From positions 12,014 through 76,013 of the forward strand of contig JBMFOU010000013.1 of NCBI GenBank assembly GCA_049969475.1: 64,000 bases of DNA. Direction: 5' to 3'. Below, piece after piece: positions 1 through 8,173 of this stretch. Numbering within the stretch: the stretch's first letter is position 1; every line of letters starts with the position of its first letter. Below the pieces are notes generated by a model that did not search any database, was not told the origin of the DNA, and worked only from the letters and a program-made list of their open reading frames with translations. The translations under genes were made by a program, and so were the position numbers. Origin of the DNA: UBA2030 sp049969475 (GTDB lineage Bacteria; Bacteroidota; Bacteroidia; Bacteroidales; TTA-H9).

Positions 1-308
1 ACCTGGAAAAACCTTGGCACTTCTTCCTGTGAATCAGAGCACCAGGTGCCCATAATAATCCGGTAGGTTACACCATCCATCAGTTTTTTGCATTCCTGTA
101 CCGTGGAATCGTTGGGCATGTATTCAGTCAGCCCCTTGATGTAGTAATCTTTGAAAAGGTCGCCCTTCAGCCCTTCAATATTTGCATAACCAATGAAGAT
201 GTCTTCCCCAGTCTTAGGGTCTTTAATTATCTGATTATAAACTTTTTCATGTTTGCAGGCCGATAAGCCGATAAAAACCAGGAGCAATAAAGGCATAAGT
301 TTTTTCAT
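1..308 (-). CDS. Thioredoxin-fold lipoprotein, partial (C-terminus beyond the window)
   Basis: The reading frame starts at the ATG at 308 and runs off the left edge, so about 102 codons are visible. The first residues are a lipoprotein signal (MKKLMPLLLLVFIGLSAC, cysteine at position 18). A motif GTWCSDSQEEVPRF follows near residues 88-101. That motif resembles a group of Bacteroidota thioredoxin-like proteins in which the active site reads WCSDS instead of CxxC, so only one active-site cysteine is present here. It probably sits on the periplasmic face of a membrane. The exact substrate is unknown. The gene is monocistronic as far as can be seen, with the nfu-like gene 59 bases upstream on the same strand. 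Confidence 0.75.
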   Translation of the reverse strand, partial: MKKLMPLLLLVFIGLSACKHEKVYNQIIKDPKTGEDIFIGYANIEGLKGDLFKDYYIKGLTEYMPNDSTVQECKKLMDGVTYRIIMGTWCSDSQEEVPRFFQ

Positions 309-367
309 AGCTGGATAATGTTAGGTTAACGGAATTTCGTTGGATAGAAATTGGAAGAATTATCTTA

Positions 368-610
368 TCAGTGATTAACTGCTTCTACCGATTTGATTTC
401 CGGAACCGCTTTTATTACAGCCTGCTCTATTCCGTTCTTAAGGGTCATTATGCTAAAGGGGCATGAACCACATGCTCCGATTAATTTCACATTAACGGTC
501 ATATCCTCGGTAAGTTCCAGGAATTCAATATCCCCTCCGTCGCGCTGAAGATAGGGACGTATCTGTTCAATAACGTTGCGTACTTTCTGTTCGATGATCT
601 GATTGGACAT
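368..610 (-). CDS. NifU C-terminal-domain (Nfu-type) Fe-S scaffold protein
   Basis: An 80-residue protein that is entirely an Nfu domain. It has the RDGGDIEF segment (residues 23-30) and the cluster-binding CxxC in GACGSCPFS (C47 and C50). Family members hold a 4Fe-4S cluster between two subunits and pass it to target enzymes in the cytoplasm. A longer frame reaches 664, but the ATG at 610 (MSNQIIEQ) is the better start: a promoter element TAATTTTG lies at 662-669, which would put the upstream codons at or before the transcription start. The nearby complex I genes, with several Fe-S clusters, would be plausible clients, but that is inference. Confidence 0.9.
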   Translation of the reverse strand: MSNQIIEQKVRNVIEQIRPYLQRDGGDIEFLELTEDMTVNVKLIGACGSCPFSIMTLKNGIEQAVIKAVPEIKSVEAVNH

Positions 611-661
611 GGCTTTGAGTTTGCGTGGATAAAAAAAGGGTGAAAATTGAGTTTCACCCTG

Positions 662-669
662 CAAAATTA
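662..669 (-). promoter_or_regulatory. Predicted -7 element of the nfu promoter
   Basis: The minus strand reads TAATTTTG, which matches the Bacteroidota -7 consensus TAnnTTTG. It is 52 bases before the chosen ATG at 610. No clear -33 TTG was found. Confidence 0.5.
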
Positions 670-712
670 TAGAAAAAACAATGAAGCAATGTTTATTTTG
701 ACTTGATTTAAA

Positions 713-2341
713 TTATAAACCCAATATTTCAGGTCCCTGTTCGAAAACCACATCGCGGGGTATGCCTGCCTGGGCTATACGGTCGAGTGCCCTGGTTAAC
801 TGCTCGGGCATATTGCCTTTGCTAGCTATAAGTTCTGATGATTTTTGGTAATCGCCGTCGCCTTGTAAGGTGATAATTAATCCCGAGAGTCCGGCAACGG
901 CTTTTTTCATCTTTTCGAAGTCCACCGAGTATAATCCATTTTCAGAATCGTAGTTGAAAGCCCCATTTTCCAGGAAATAATTGAATTGTATCATATTGGC
1001 TTTCCCATGAGCCGAGGATGCACCAAACCTTACACTGCGGAAAATTCCAGCCAGAAATGTTACATAGTTTTCCATCAACTCGCGGTCTTTAATTTCTCCC
1101 ATTTCATGCATCTGGGTGACAAGGTAAAGCCCGGTGATGTCGGCTTTGGCTTCTTCAAGGGCGCTGTAGTTATCTTTTAATGCTTCCCTTACATCGCCTT
1201 TGCCATTGATGGTGCGATGAACTCCAAGACCGTGTGCAATTTCGTGAAACATAACATTTTCAAAAAAAGCATCAAACGAAATATACTTCACCTGTGCCGG
1301 ATCTATCACCATGTGGGCAATGGGGAGTAAAATTTTGTCGAATTTGGCCTTCATCGAGTTTTTTAGCTGAAGCCTGCGACTGCCTTTCAGTTTCTGCACT
1401 TCGGGATCGTTGGGCAGGTTGATGGCAATGGTTTTGCTTCCCGAATTGCAATCGCCGGCATAGTAGATTGCATCGTAAGCTCCTAAATCGCTCGATGAAG
1501 CAGGTTCTTCAGCCTTGTAAGCCGCGGGCACAGGAAGCGAACGCTGCAGTTTGGGCAGCAAGGTTGCTATATGAGCCAATTTCTGCGTCCAATCCATATC
1601 CTTAACCAGGATAAAACTTTCAAATGCAGCCTTGTATCCAAAAAGCCGGTCTTCATAGTTTTCGATGGGCCCTATCACAAAATCTATCTTATTGTTTTTC
1701 ATATCCATCCAGGCCAGGTCGCTCTCGAAATAATCGTTGGAAAGCAAGGCCTTACTGCGGGCGGTGAGGTATTTTTTCAGCCCTTCGTCTTCGGCCAGGG
1801 CTGCAGCCTGAAGTAATAGTGCAGAGGCCTTGGTCAGTTCATCCTTGTATTCTTCGCTGTAGGGTACTACTTTCAGTTTGCCGTTTTCGTCCCGGCGAAT
1901 AACGGTGTAAAGGCTGGTTTTGGCGGGGTCGTTGAGCGCTTCAAATTCTTCACGCGTCATGTCGTGGGGATAAAATTCAGCACCCAATGGCTTGGGCCCT
2001 ACGCCTTTCACAAAAGGCTCCATGTTGTTGAGCCTTTCCCATGGACCATAATTGATCTCTGCAAACTGACGGGTATAGCCCTGTAGCGATGAAAGCAGCT
2101 CTTCTTTGTTTCCGTATGCTTGTTTCCAGAACAAGTCGTCCATTATGCGCGCTGCTTCAAACAGAAGGGGTAGCATTTGTTTTTCTTTTTCGCTCAGCTG
2201 CGAGAGATCGGTCGTAAGCTTCACCGGGGCATATTCTTCCACCTTGGCCTTCATCTGTTCCTCTTGTTTTTGTATGTTATCGGGTTGATGGCAAGCCCAC
2301 ACATTAACTACCAATAGTAAAGCAATCCAGCTTCTTTTCAT
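713..2341 (-). CDS. Peptidase family M49-like (dipeptidyl-peptidase III) lipoprotein
   Basis: A 542-residue protein with a lipoprotein signal (MKRSWIALLLVVNVWAC, cysteine 17), so it is probably anchored in the envelope. The metal site is HEIAHGLGVH (H366, E367, H370) followed by EEAKAD (E396/E397), which matches the two zinc motifs of dipeptidyl-peptidase III. Classical DPP III has a hexapeptide HExxGH; this one has the pentapeptide HExxH form reported for a few bacterial members such as that of Caldithrix. It would remove dipeptides from the N-terminus of short peptides. It is shorter than animal DPP III (about 700 residues). Substrate preference cannot be read from the sequence. An alternative label used for such proteins is simply Zn-dependent hydrolase. 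Confidence 0.8.
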   Translation of the reverse strand: MKRSWIALLLVVNVWACHQPDNIQKQEEQMKAKVEEYAPVKLTTDLSQLSEKEKQMLPLLFEAARIMDDLFWKQAYGNKEELLSSLQGYTRQFAEINYGPWERLNNMEPFVKGVGPKPLGAEFYPHDMTREEFEALNDPAKTSLYTVIRRDENGKLKVVPYSEEYKDELTKASALLLQAAALAEDEGLKKYLTARSKALLSNDYFESDLAWMDMKNNKIDFVIGPIENYEDRLFGYKAAFESFILVKDMDWTQKLAHIATLLPKLQRSLPVPAAYKAEEPASSSDLGAYDAIYYAGDCNSGSKTIAINLPNDPEVQKLKGSRRLQLKNSMKAKFDKILLPIAHMVIDPAQVKYISFDAFFENVMFHEIAHGLGVHRTINGKGDVREALKDNYSALEEAKADITGLYLVTQMHEMGEIKDRELMENYVTFLAGIFRSVRFGASSAHGKANMIQFNYFLENGAFNYDSENGLYSVDFEKMKKAVAGLSGLIITLQGDGDYQKSSELIASKGNMPEQLTRALDRIAQAGIPRDVVFEQGPEILGL

Positions 2342-2387
2342 AGGGTCTTTGAGTATTTTGTTATTAAGGGTTGATTTGGGTTTATGG

Positions 2388-2395
2388 CAAATTTA
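2388..2395 (-). promoter_or_regulatory. Predicted -7 element for the M49 peptidase gene
   Basis: The minus strand reads TAAATTTG (consensus TAnnTTTG), 46 bases upstream of the ATG at 2341. No clear -33 partner. Confidence 0.4.
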
Positions 2396-2425
2396 TGGAA
2401 AATAATGCGGAGTTGAGTCTGGAAA

Positions 2426-2794
2426 TCAGGTAAACCAGGTATCTTTTTCCAGTTCTCGTGCAGGATCCCAGTATAGTTTTTCAAAATCTACAACTTGGTC
2501 GTCAATTACTCTTATGCCCTCATTTTCAAGAAGTTGTTGCATGACCCTCGGGCCTCCGAAATGGTGTTTTCCCGTGAGCCTTCCCTTTCGGTTGACTACC
2601 CGGTGGGCTGGAATATCTCCTAGTGAATGCGAGTGATTCATGGCCCAGCCTACCATCCGCGCCGATGACCCTGTCCCCAGGCAGCGGGCAATAGCTCCAT
2701 AAGTTGTTACCCTGCCATAGGGTATAAGTCGCACAATATCATATATTTTTTCGAAGAAAGTTTTATCTGACTCCATTAATTCTGAACTGGACAT
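2426..2794 (-). CDS. Alkyltransferase-like protein (MGMT family without the acceptor cysteine)
   Basis: A 122-residue protein that matches the DNA-binding domain of O6-alkylguanine-DNA alkyltransferases, with IPYGRVTTYGAIAR (helix-turn-helix region, residues 24-37) and IPAHRVVNRKGRLTGK (61-76). In active MGMT/Ogt the second motif is PCHR; here the acceptor cysteine is alanine 63. That is the signature of alkyltransferase-like (ATL) proteins, which bind O6-alkylguanine and hand it to nucleotide excision repair instead of removing the alkyl group. The coding region overlaps the end of trmB by 32 bases; an in-frame ATG at 2776 would shorten the overlap to 14. Translation is probably coupled to trmB. 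Confidence 0.85.
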   Translation of the reverse strand: MSSSELMESDKTFFEKIYDIVRLIPYGRVTTYGAIARCLGTGSSARMVGWAMNHSHSLGDIPAHRVVNRKGRLTGKHHFGGPRVMQQLLENEGIRVIDDQVVDFEKLYWDPARELEKDTWFT

Positions 2795-3437
2795 AATGAA
2801 TTTTAGCTCCTTGTGCCAACCACTGGGCTTCGTAAAATGTGGTTACTTCTGTGACTATTCCCTGAAATCCAGAAGCATATAAATCGTTGGTAGCGAAAAT
2901 GAGATGATGATTTTCGCGGGCAATGATTTCGAGGGTATATTCGTAAAAAGCCGGGTTGTCGGTCTTCAGATGAATGAGGTGTTCGGGTCTGAGAATTTTC
3001 CTGTAAATATCAATCAGTTGAGGCGAGGTCAGCCGCTTTCGTTCGGCAGGTTTACTGGGCTGGGGGTCAGGAAAAGGTATCCAGATTTCTTCTATCTCGC
3101 CTGGGGCAAAGACCATGGGCAGGTTTTGTATGTGGGTGCGTATAAAGGCTGTATTTTTTAAACCTTCCTGCATTGCAATGCTTGCACCTTTCCACATTCT
3201 TGCACCCTTAATATCAACACCAGCAAAATTGCGATTTGGGAATTTTCGGGCCTGGTGTACTGTGTATTCTGCCTTGCCGCATCCTACTTCGAGGGTTACC
3301 GGTGAATCGTTACCAAAAAAATCAGGATACCACTTTCCTTTCAATGGAAAGCCTTGCAAAAGTTCATGGTACTTGGGTTCAAAAAAATGAGGGAAATGCT
3401 GGCATTCTGCCCAATGAATACGTTTCTTTTTGCCCAC
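2763..3437 (-). CDS. trmB: tRNA (guanine-N7-)-methyltransferase
   Basis: A 224-residue SAM-dependent methyltransferase. LEVGCGKAEYT (about residues 49-59) is the SAM-binding glycine loop. IPFPDPQPSKPAERKR is the family-specific loop (usual form PDPWxKxRHxKRR). HLKTDN follows. The enzyme makes m7G46 in the variable loop of tRNA. It has a good promoter upstream and is followed by the overlapping alkyltransferase-like gene, so the two form a small operon. Length is normal for the family. Confidence 0.93.
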   Translation of the reverse strand: MGKKKRIHWAECQHFPHFFEPKYHELLQGFPLKGKWYPDFFGNDSPVTLEVGCGKAEYTVHQARKFPNRNFAGVDIKGARMWKGASIAMQEGLKNTAFIRTHIQNLPMVFAPGEIEEIWIPFPDPQPSKPAERKRLTSPQLIDIYRKILRPEHLIHLKTDNPAFYEYTLEIIARENHHLIFATNDLYASGFQGIVTEVTTFYEAQWLAQGAKIHYVQFRINGVR

Positions 3438-3459
3438 CCCTTTTGGTTTTATTTTGGGA

Positions 3460-3490
3460 CAAAATTAGGGGCAATTTCCCGACGCGACAA
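3460..3490 (-). promoter_or_regulatory. Predicted trmB promoter (-33 TTG, 20-base gap, -7 TAATTTTG)
   Basis: On the minus strand TTG (3488-3490) is followed after 20 bases by TAATTTTG (3460-3467). This fits the Bacteroidota promoter pattern TTG-N17-23-TAnnTTTG. The ATG of trmB is 22 bases further on. Confidence 0.55.
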
Positions 3491-3511
3491 TACGTTGGGT
3501 TGTATTTAGAC

Positions 3512-4678
3512 TCAAAGTTTGCTAATCCAGAGTCCGGTGATGTCTTTCTGGGCCAGATCATTTCGTGCCTGGGTGGCTTCTGTAAGACTTGCATAGCCTC
3601 CCACACTCACCCTGATAAGGCCTGAGGGTGTGCTTCCTGCCTTAAAGGCTTCAATGCCCTTTTGCCGGAGCTCTGTAATAATTCGGGTGGCATTATCGAG
3701 ATTCTTGAAGCATCCAATGATTAAGTGATATTTGCCATGGATGTCGGAGGTTGTAGATGATGCCTGAATTGATGTTTCAGGTTCTAAATTGACGAGGCTT
3801 TCCTTTGCTTGCACTGTGGGCGGAGTCTTTTCGGTCGAAGGCAGGCCTGCTGATTTTTTACCTTGAGGTTGAGCAGTAATATCGCTTTTGAAAACAATTA
3901 CGGGTAAGGTAGTATCTGCCGGTACAGGTTCAGGTTCAGTGGCTAGGGATGCCGGCCATTGAACTCCTGCAAAGTATTGCTCTTGCAATGGGTCTTGTGA
4001 GGGAATGTTTTCAGGTTTTAAACTTTCTTGAGACTGAGAAACTGAAATTCCACTGAAGGAGGAATAACTAACCAGCCCCTCCAGAACACCAGTCTGATAT
4101 ACTGAATAAAAAGCCAGTAAAAGCAAAGGCATAATCATTACTGTCCATCGCAGTCCTTCCACCACATGTTTGCGCTGCAGACTCTTTCGTTCAGGTTTAC
4201 GATCCTTACGTTGAATAGGAGGGGTTGGGTGTTTTAAAGGCAGAGCGTTCACCTGAGTCAAACCAAAGGCATCGTCAAGCAAATTGGCCTGCCTGTCGGG
4301 TTCGAATCGGAAGTTTTTATATTCATCCAACTTTAGAGTACCTAAACCTTTGAAGTATACCTCTTTGCCTATATTTAAATCGGCAAGGCATGCCCATGAA
4401 AACTCCTGAACTTTTTCTAGTGATGCGTTGTACGCCAAGCCTGATTTACGGGCAAGAAAACCCGCTAAAAGTCCATCGTTGGTGCGCAAAGCCGGATTGA
4501 ACCCGATTTCGGCAGTCGGTGGCATGATTTTTCCACTGGATGCTTGTATGTATGCGGGTTTATAATGGGTGATAAATCCGCCCAGTCCTGGGATTATCAC
4601 ACATCCATGAGCCGGTAAAAGGTCTTTAATGAGTGTAGGTATTTCCTTCATGAGTTCCATCGCGTGGGTTTCTTTCAT
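3512..4678 (-). CDS. CCDC81-like HU domain and SPOR domain membrane protein
   Basis: A 388-residue protein. The first 135 residues resemble the paired prokaryotic CCDC81-like HU domains (VIIPGLGGFITHYKPA; FNPALRTNDGLLAGFLA). A basic stretch (KDRKPERKSLQRKH) leads to one transmembrane segment near residues 175-195. A low-complexity linker and a C-terminal SPOR domain (YHLIIGCFKNLDNATRIITEL ... VSVGGYASLTEA) follow. SPOR domains bind denuded peptidoglycan glycan strands at the division site, so the protein probably links cytoplasm to septal wall; this is inference. A -7 element (TATATTTG, 4689-4696) lies so close that the ATG at 4660 (MELMKEI) may be the true start. Confidence 0.8.
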   Translation of the reverse strand: MKETHAMELMKEIPTLIKDLLPAHGCVIIPGLGGFITHYKPAYIQASSGKIMPPTAEIGFNPALRTNDGLLAGFLARKSGLAYNASLEKVQEFSWACLADLNIGKEVYFKGLGTLKLDEYKNFRFEPDRQANLLDDAFGLTQVNALPLKHPTPPIQRKDRKPERKSLQRKHVVEGLRWTVMIMPLLLLAFYSVYQTGVLEGLVSYSSFSGISVSQSQESLKPENIPSQDPLQEQYFAGVQWPASLATEPEPVPADTTLPVIVFKSDITAQPQGKKSAGLPSTEKTPPTVQAKESLVNLEPETSIQASSTTSDIHGKYHLIIGCFKNLDNATRIITELRQKGIEAFKAGSTPSGLIRVSVGGYASLTEATQARNDLAQKDITGLWISKL

Positions 4679-4688
4679 TTCCTCACAG

Positions 4689-4696
4689 CAAATATA
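4689..4696 (-). promoter_or_regulatory. Predicted -7 element for the HU/SPOR gene
   Basis: The minus strand reads TATATTTG, ending 11 bases before the ATG at 4678. With initiation about 6 bases further on, the leader would be very short for 4678 and about 23 bases for the in-frame ATG at 4660. Confidence 0.4.
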
Positions 4697-4716
4697 AGCT
4701 TCTGCAGCTTAATTTG

Positions 4717-5460
4717 TTACTTAATGTTGATAACTTTTAGTAAATCCTCTGGGGTGTCAATGGCAACCGATTCGTAGCTGGTGAGCCCCATGCGGATTTT
4801 ATAGCCCTGGTGCAGCCAGGTGAGCTGTTCCAGCGATTCGCTTTGCGATGCCGGTGCGATTGGCAATCGGGCCAGATTTTGCAGTATGAATGATTTATAA
4901 CCGTATATGCCCATGTGTTTATAATAATCCATGCGGGATAACCATTGATTTGTTTCCATTCCTCTGACAGCAGGCACGGGTTGTCGCGTAAAGTAGAGGG
5001 CCCAGCCTCTGGCATCGGTAACCACTTTTACGGCATGAGGACTCAAAAGTTCCGATTCTGTGTCAATTTTTTTCATGAGGCTGGCTATCAGCACCTCCTG
5101 GTGGCCAAGTAATCGGGCTACTTCTTCCACCTGTTTGGGGTCAATAAAAGGTTCGTCGCCCTGGACATTAATAATCGCATCGAAGTTACCTTGTCCCGAG
5201 ATGAGGCGGGCGGCTTCAGCACACCGCGAAGTGCCGGATTCATGGCTGGGTGAGGTCATTACCACTTCTCCTCCGTTTTCGGTAACATGCCGAAAAATAC
5301 GCTCATCATCCGTAGCTACCACAACCTTTTCTATGCCCTGAGCCTGCCTTACCCGGTCCCAGACGTGCATGATCATGCTCCGGCCCCTGATATCTGCCAA
5401 AGGTTTTCCCGGAAAACGGGTAGAAGCATAACGGGCTGGAATGATGACCGCAATGCGCAT
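4717..5460 (-). CDS. kdsB: 3-deoxy-manno-octulosonate cytidylyltransferase (CMP-Kdo synthetase)
   Basis: A 247-residue protein of normal length that couples CTP with Kdo to give CMP-Kdo, the sugar donor for the inner core of lipopolysaccharide. The start MRIAVIIPARYASTRFPGKPL carries the nucleotide-binding motif. NVQGDEPFI and the segment DARGWALYFTRQPVP are also typical. It is cytoplasmic. It lies 72 bases downstream of hutU on the same strand and 38 bases upstream of the HU/SPOR gene; no other LPS gene is adjacent, apart from the membrane glycosyltransferase further upstream. Confidence 0.95.
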   Translation of the reverse strand: MRIAVIIPARYASTRFPGKPLADIRGRSMIMHVWDRVRQAQGIEKVVVATDDERIFRHVTENGGEVVMTSPSHESGTSRCAEAARLISGQGNFDAIINVQGDEPFIDPKQVEEVARLLGHQEVLIASLMKKIDTESELLSPHAVKVVTDARGWALYFTRQPVPAVRGMETNQWLSRMDYYKHMGIYGYKSFILQNLARLPIAPASQSESLEQLTWLHQGYKIRMGLTSYESVAIDTPEDLLKVINIK

Positions 5461-5532
5461 GATAGGATTTCGTTTTTGTTAAGTACTGAATAAAAGGGAA
5501 TTACTGGCTATCCTTGAGTTGGCGAAAATTTT

Positions 5533-7542
5533 TTAAAAGAAATGCTCTAATAATTGATCATCGACAAGATTAGGCAGGGTTACGGTGAGTTTAGGCTCTT
5601 GGTTCATAGCCCGTTTTATAGCCCACAGAGCCTCAGGATTGCGGGCCCAGGCTCTCCGGGTGATTCCGTTGTTTACATCCCAGAAAAGCATGGATTTGAG
5701 CCGTCGGTCGGATTCAGGGGTTCCGTCAATCACCAGGCCAAACCCCCCATTAATTACTTCTCCCCAGCCAACGCCACCTCCATTGTGTAGCGAAACCCAG
5801 GTGGCTCCCCTGAAGGAGTCACCAATAACATTTTGCACGGCCATATCGGCCGTGAATGCAGATCCATCGTATATATTACTTGTTTCGCGGAAGGGCGAGT
5901 CGGTGCCTGAAACATCGTGGTGATCACGACCCAGCACAATGGGCGCAGAGACGATGCCCTGGGCTATAGCCCGGTTGAATGCCTCTGCAATACGTATCCG
6001 GCCTTCAGCATCGGCATACAAAATTCGGGCCTGGCTTCCCACTACCAGTCGGTTGGCTCCGGCTTGCCTGATCCATAACAAATTGTCCTCAATTTGCCTG
6101 CGAATTTCAGGTGGAGCTGTGGCTGCCATTTCCTCCAGAATGTCGCCTGCAATCTGGTCTGTTTTTTCAAGATCAGTGGGGTCGCCACTGGTGCAAACCC
6201 ACCGGAAGGGACCAAAACCGTAATCGAAACACATGGGGCCCATAATATCCTGAACGTACGAGGGATAACGGAAAGTTCCATCCGGTTTTGTAATATCGGC
6301 ACCGGCCCGGCTGGCTTCCAGTAAAAAGGCGTTGCCGTAATCGAAAAAATACATACCCCGGGCAGTAAGCTGATTGATGGCTGCCACCTGTCTACGCAAC
6401 GATTCACGAACTTTTTCTCTGAAAAGATCCGGGTTTTCTGCCATCATACGTTGCGACTCCTCAAGGCTTAGCCCAACGGGATAATACCCCCCTGACCAGG
6501 GATTGTGCAAGGAGGTCTGATCGGAACCAATGTCCACCCTCATCCCTTTCTCCGCGAGGCGCTCCCATAAGTCCACCACATTGCCCAGGTAAGCAATAGA
6601 ATGAGGTTGTTTTTTCTCCTGCCATAGCAGGGCTGTTTCGATGGCTTTATCTACATTGTCGATAAGTTCGTTTACCCACCCTTGTTCGAAACGTTTGCGG
6701 GCAGCTTTGGGGTTAATTTCTGCCGTTATGCTTACAATACCTGCAATGTTGGCTGCCTTGGGCTGAGCTCCAGACATGCCTCCCAGTCCGCTCGACACAA
6801 AAAGTTTACCTGCTATACTATCTGACCCACCCGAAATTCTCCTGCTTGCGTTTAGAACCGTAATTGTAGTGCCGTGTACGATACCTTGTGGACCAATGTA
6901 CATGTAGGAGCCGGCAGTCATTTGCCCGTATTGCGAAACCCCCAGGGCATTGAATTTTTCCCAGTGATCCTGGCTGCTATAGTTAGGTATGACCATGCCA
7001 TTGGTAACTACTACCCGTGGAGCATCGGGATGTGAGGGGAAAAGCCCAAGAGGATGGCCCGAATACATCACCAGGGTCTGGTCGTCGGTCATGGTAGCCA
7101 GGTATTTCATGGTGAGCAGATATTGGGCCCAGTTTTGAAATACGGCCCCATTTCCTCCGTAGGTAATCAATTCATGGGGATGCTGGGCTACAGCCTCATC
7201 CAAATTGTTCTGAATCATCAGCATAATAGCAGCGGCCTGCCTTGAGCGATGGGGATATTCATCGATGGGACGGGCATACATGCGATAATCGGGTCGGAAA
7301 CGATACATATAAATTCGTCCATATTTTTCCAGTTCTTGGGCAAATTCCTTCGCCAAAACGTTATGATGGCGGGCAGGAAAATAGCGTAATGCATTTCGCA
7401 GTGCCAACTTTTTTTCGGCCGGCGTAAGAATGTCTTTGCGTTTAGGCGCATGGTTTACATTCGGGTCGTAAGGCTTGGGGGCTGGTAATTCGTCGGGTAT
7501 CCCCTGCAGAATCAGTCTCTTAAATTCTTCTTTGCTATCCAT
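5533..7542 (-). CDS. hutU: Urocanate hydratase
   Basis: A 669-residue urocanase, the second enzyme of histidine degradation (urocanate to imidazolonepropionate, with tightly bound NAD). Diagnostic stretches are YSGHPLGLFPSHPDAPR, SGLGGMSGAQPKAA (NAD-binding region), GRDHHDVSGTDSPFRETSNI and LHNGGGVGWGEVINGGFG. It is longer than the Bacillus/Pseudomonas type (about 555 residues), as in a larger subfamily found in many Bacteroidota. No hutH, hutI, hutG or ftcD is in the window, so the rest of the pathway must be elsewhere. It starts 20 bases after the sigma-factor gene, which suggests co-transcription. Confidence 0.95.
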   Translation of the reverse strand: MDSKEEFKRLILQGIPDELPAPKPYDPNVNHAPKRKDILTPAEKKLALRNALRYFPARHHNVLAKEFAQELEKYGRIYMYRFRPDYRMYARPIDEYPHRSRQAAAIMLMIQNNLDEAVAQHPHELITYGGNGAVFQNWAQYLLTMKYLATMTDDQTLVMYSGHPLGLFPSHPDAPRVVVTNGMVIPNYSSQDHWEKFNALGVSQYGQMTAGSYMYIGPQGIVHGTTITVLNASRRISGGSDSIAGKLFVSSGLGGMSGAQPKAANIAGIVSITAEINPKAARKRFEQGWVNELIDNVDKAIETALLWQEKKQPHSIAYLGNVVDLWERLAEKGMRVDIGSDQTSLHNPWSGGYYPVGLSLEESQRMMAENPDLFREKVRESLRRQVAAINQLTARGMYFFDYGNAFLLEASRAGADITKPDGTFRYPSYVQDIMGPMCFDYGFGPFRWVCTSGDPTDLEKTDQIAGDILEEMAATAPPEIRRQIEDNLLWIRQAGANRLVVGSQARILYADAEGRIRIAEAFNRAIAQGIVSAPIVLGRDHHDVSGTDSPFRETSNIYDGSAFTADMAVQNVIGDSFRGATWVSLHNGGGVGWGEVINGGFGLVIDGTPESDRRLKSMLFWDVNNGITRRAWARNPEALWAIKRAMNQEPKLTVTLPNLVDDQLLEHFF

Positions 7543-7561
7543 GGTTGTATGTGATTGATTT

Positions 7562-8173
7562 TTAGATTACACCCTTGCGATCCTGGAGAATCTGAGCCAG
7601 AAATTCCTTAGCTCTGAAGAGTTGGGCCTTCACAGTGCCCATAGGCAAATCGAGTTCTTGTGCGATTTCTTCGTACGACATTTCCCTAAAATACCTCATC
7701 TGTATGAGCCTGCGGTATTTGGGCTTGAGTCGGTCCACAATTTCGCGTAAAATCGTTGCTTTCTGCTTTTTCATAAAGGCTTCTTCTGGATCGAGACCCT
7801 GTGAAGGGATGAAACCGGAATAATCGGTAGAGGATTCTCCCTCTTCTCCCATTTCACTGCCCACCTGCACAGATTTTTTCTTCTTACGCATGAAATCGAT
7901 GCAATTGTTGGCAGCTATCCTAAAAAGCCAGGTGCTGAAAGCATAATTGGGCGTGTATTGGTGCAGGTTGCGAAAAGCTTTTCCAAAGGCTTCTAAGGTA
8001 AGGTCTTCCGCATCATCCGGATCATGGGTCATCTTGAGCAATAAGAAGTAGAGCGATTCACGGTAATTATTCAACAACTCTGCATACGCTCTTTGGTCCC
8101 CCTGATGCAAGGCCTGTTGCACAAGCTGGTAATCTCTCTGCGCTTTTTCAGTAAAGCTATAATTTACTTCCAT
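7562..8173 (-). CDS. RNA polymerase sigma factor, ECF type
   Basis: A 203-residue sigma-70 family factor with regions 2 and 4 only. Region 2 is DDAEDLTLEAFGKAFRNLHQYTPNYAFSTWLFRIAANN..., the core-binding and -10 recognition part. Region 4 includes RRLIQMRYFREMSYEEIAQELDLPMGTVK, the -35 helix-turn-helix. The frame stays open to 8212, but the ATG at 8173 (MEVNYSF) overlaps the stop of the preceding glycosyltransferase by 10 bases, which is a normal coupled arrangement. I see no anti-sigma factor gene beside it. Its regulon cannot be read from the sequence. Confidence 0.88.
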   Translation of the reverse strand: MEVNYSFTEKAQRDYQLVQQALHQGDQRAYAELLNNYRESLYFLLLKMTHDPDDAEDLTLEAFGKAFRNLHQYTPNYAFSTWLFRIAANNCIDFMRKKKKSVQVGSEMGEEGESSTDYSGFIPSQGLDPEEAFMKKQKATILREIVDRLKPKYRRLIQMRYFREMSYEEIAQELDLPMGTVKAQLFRAKEFLAQILQDRKGVI

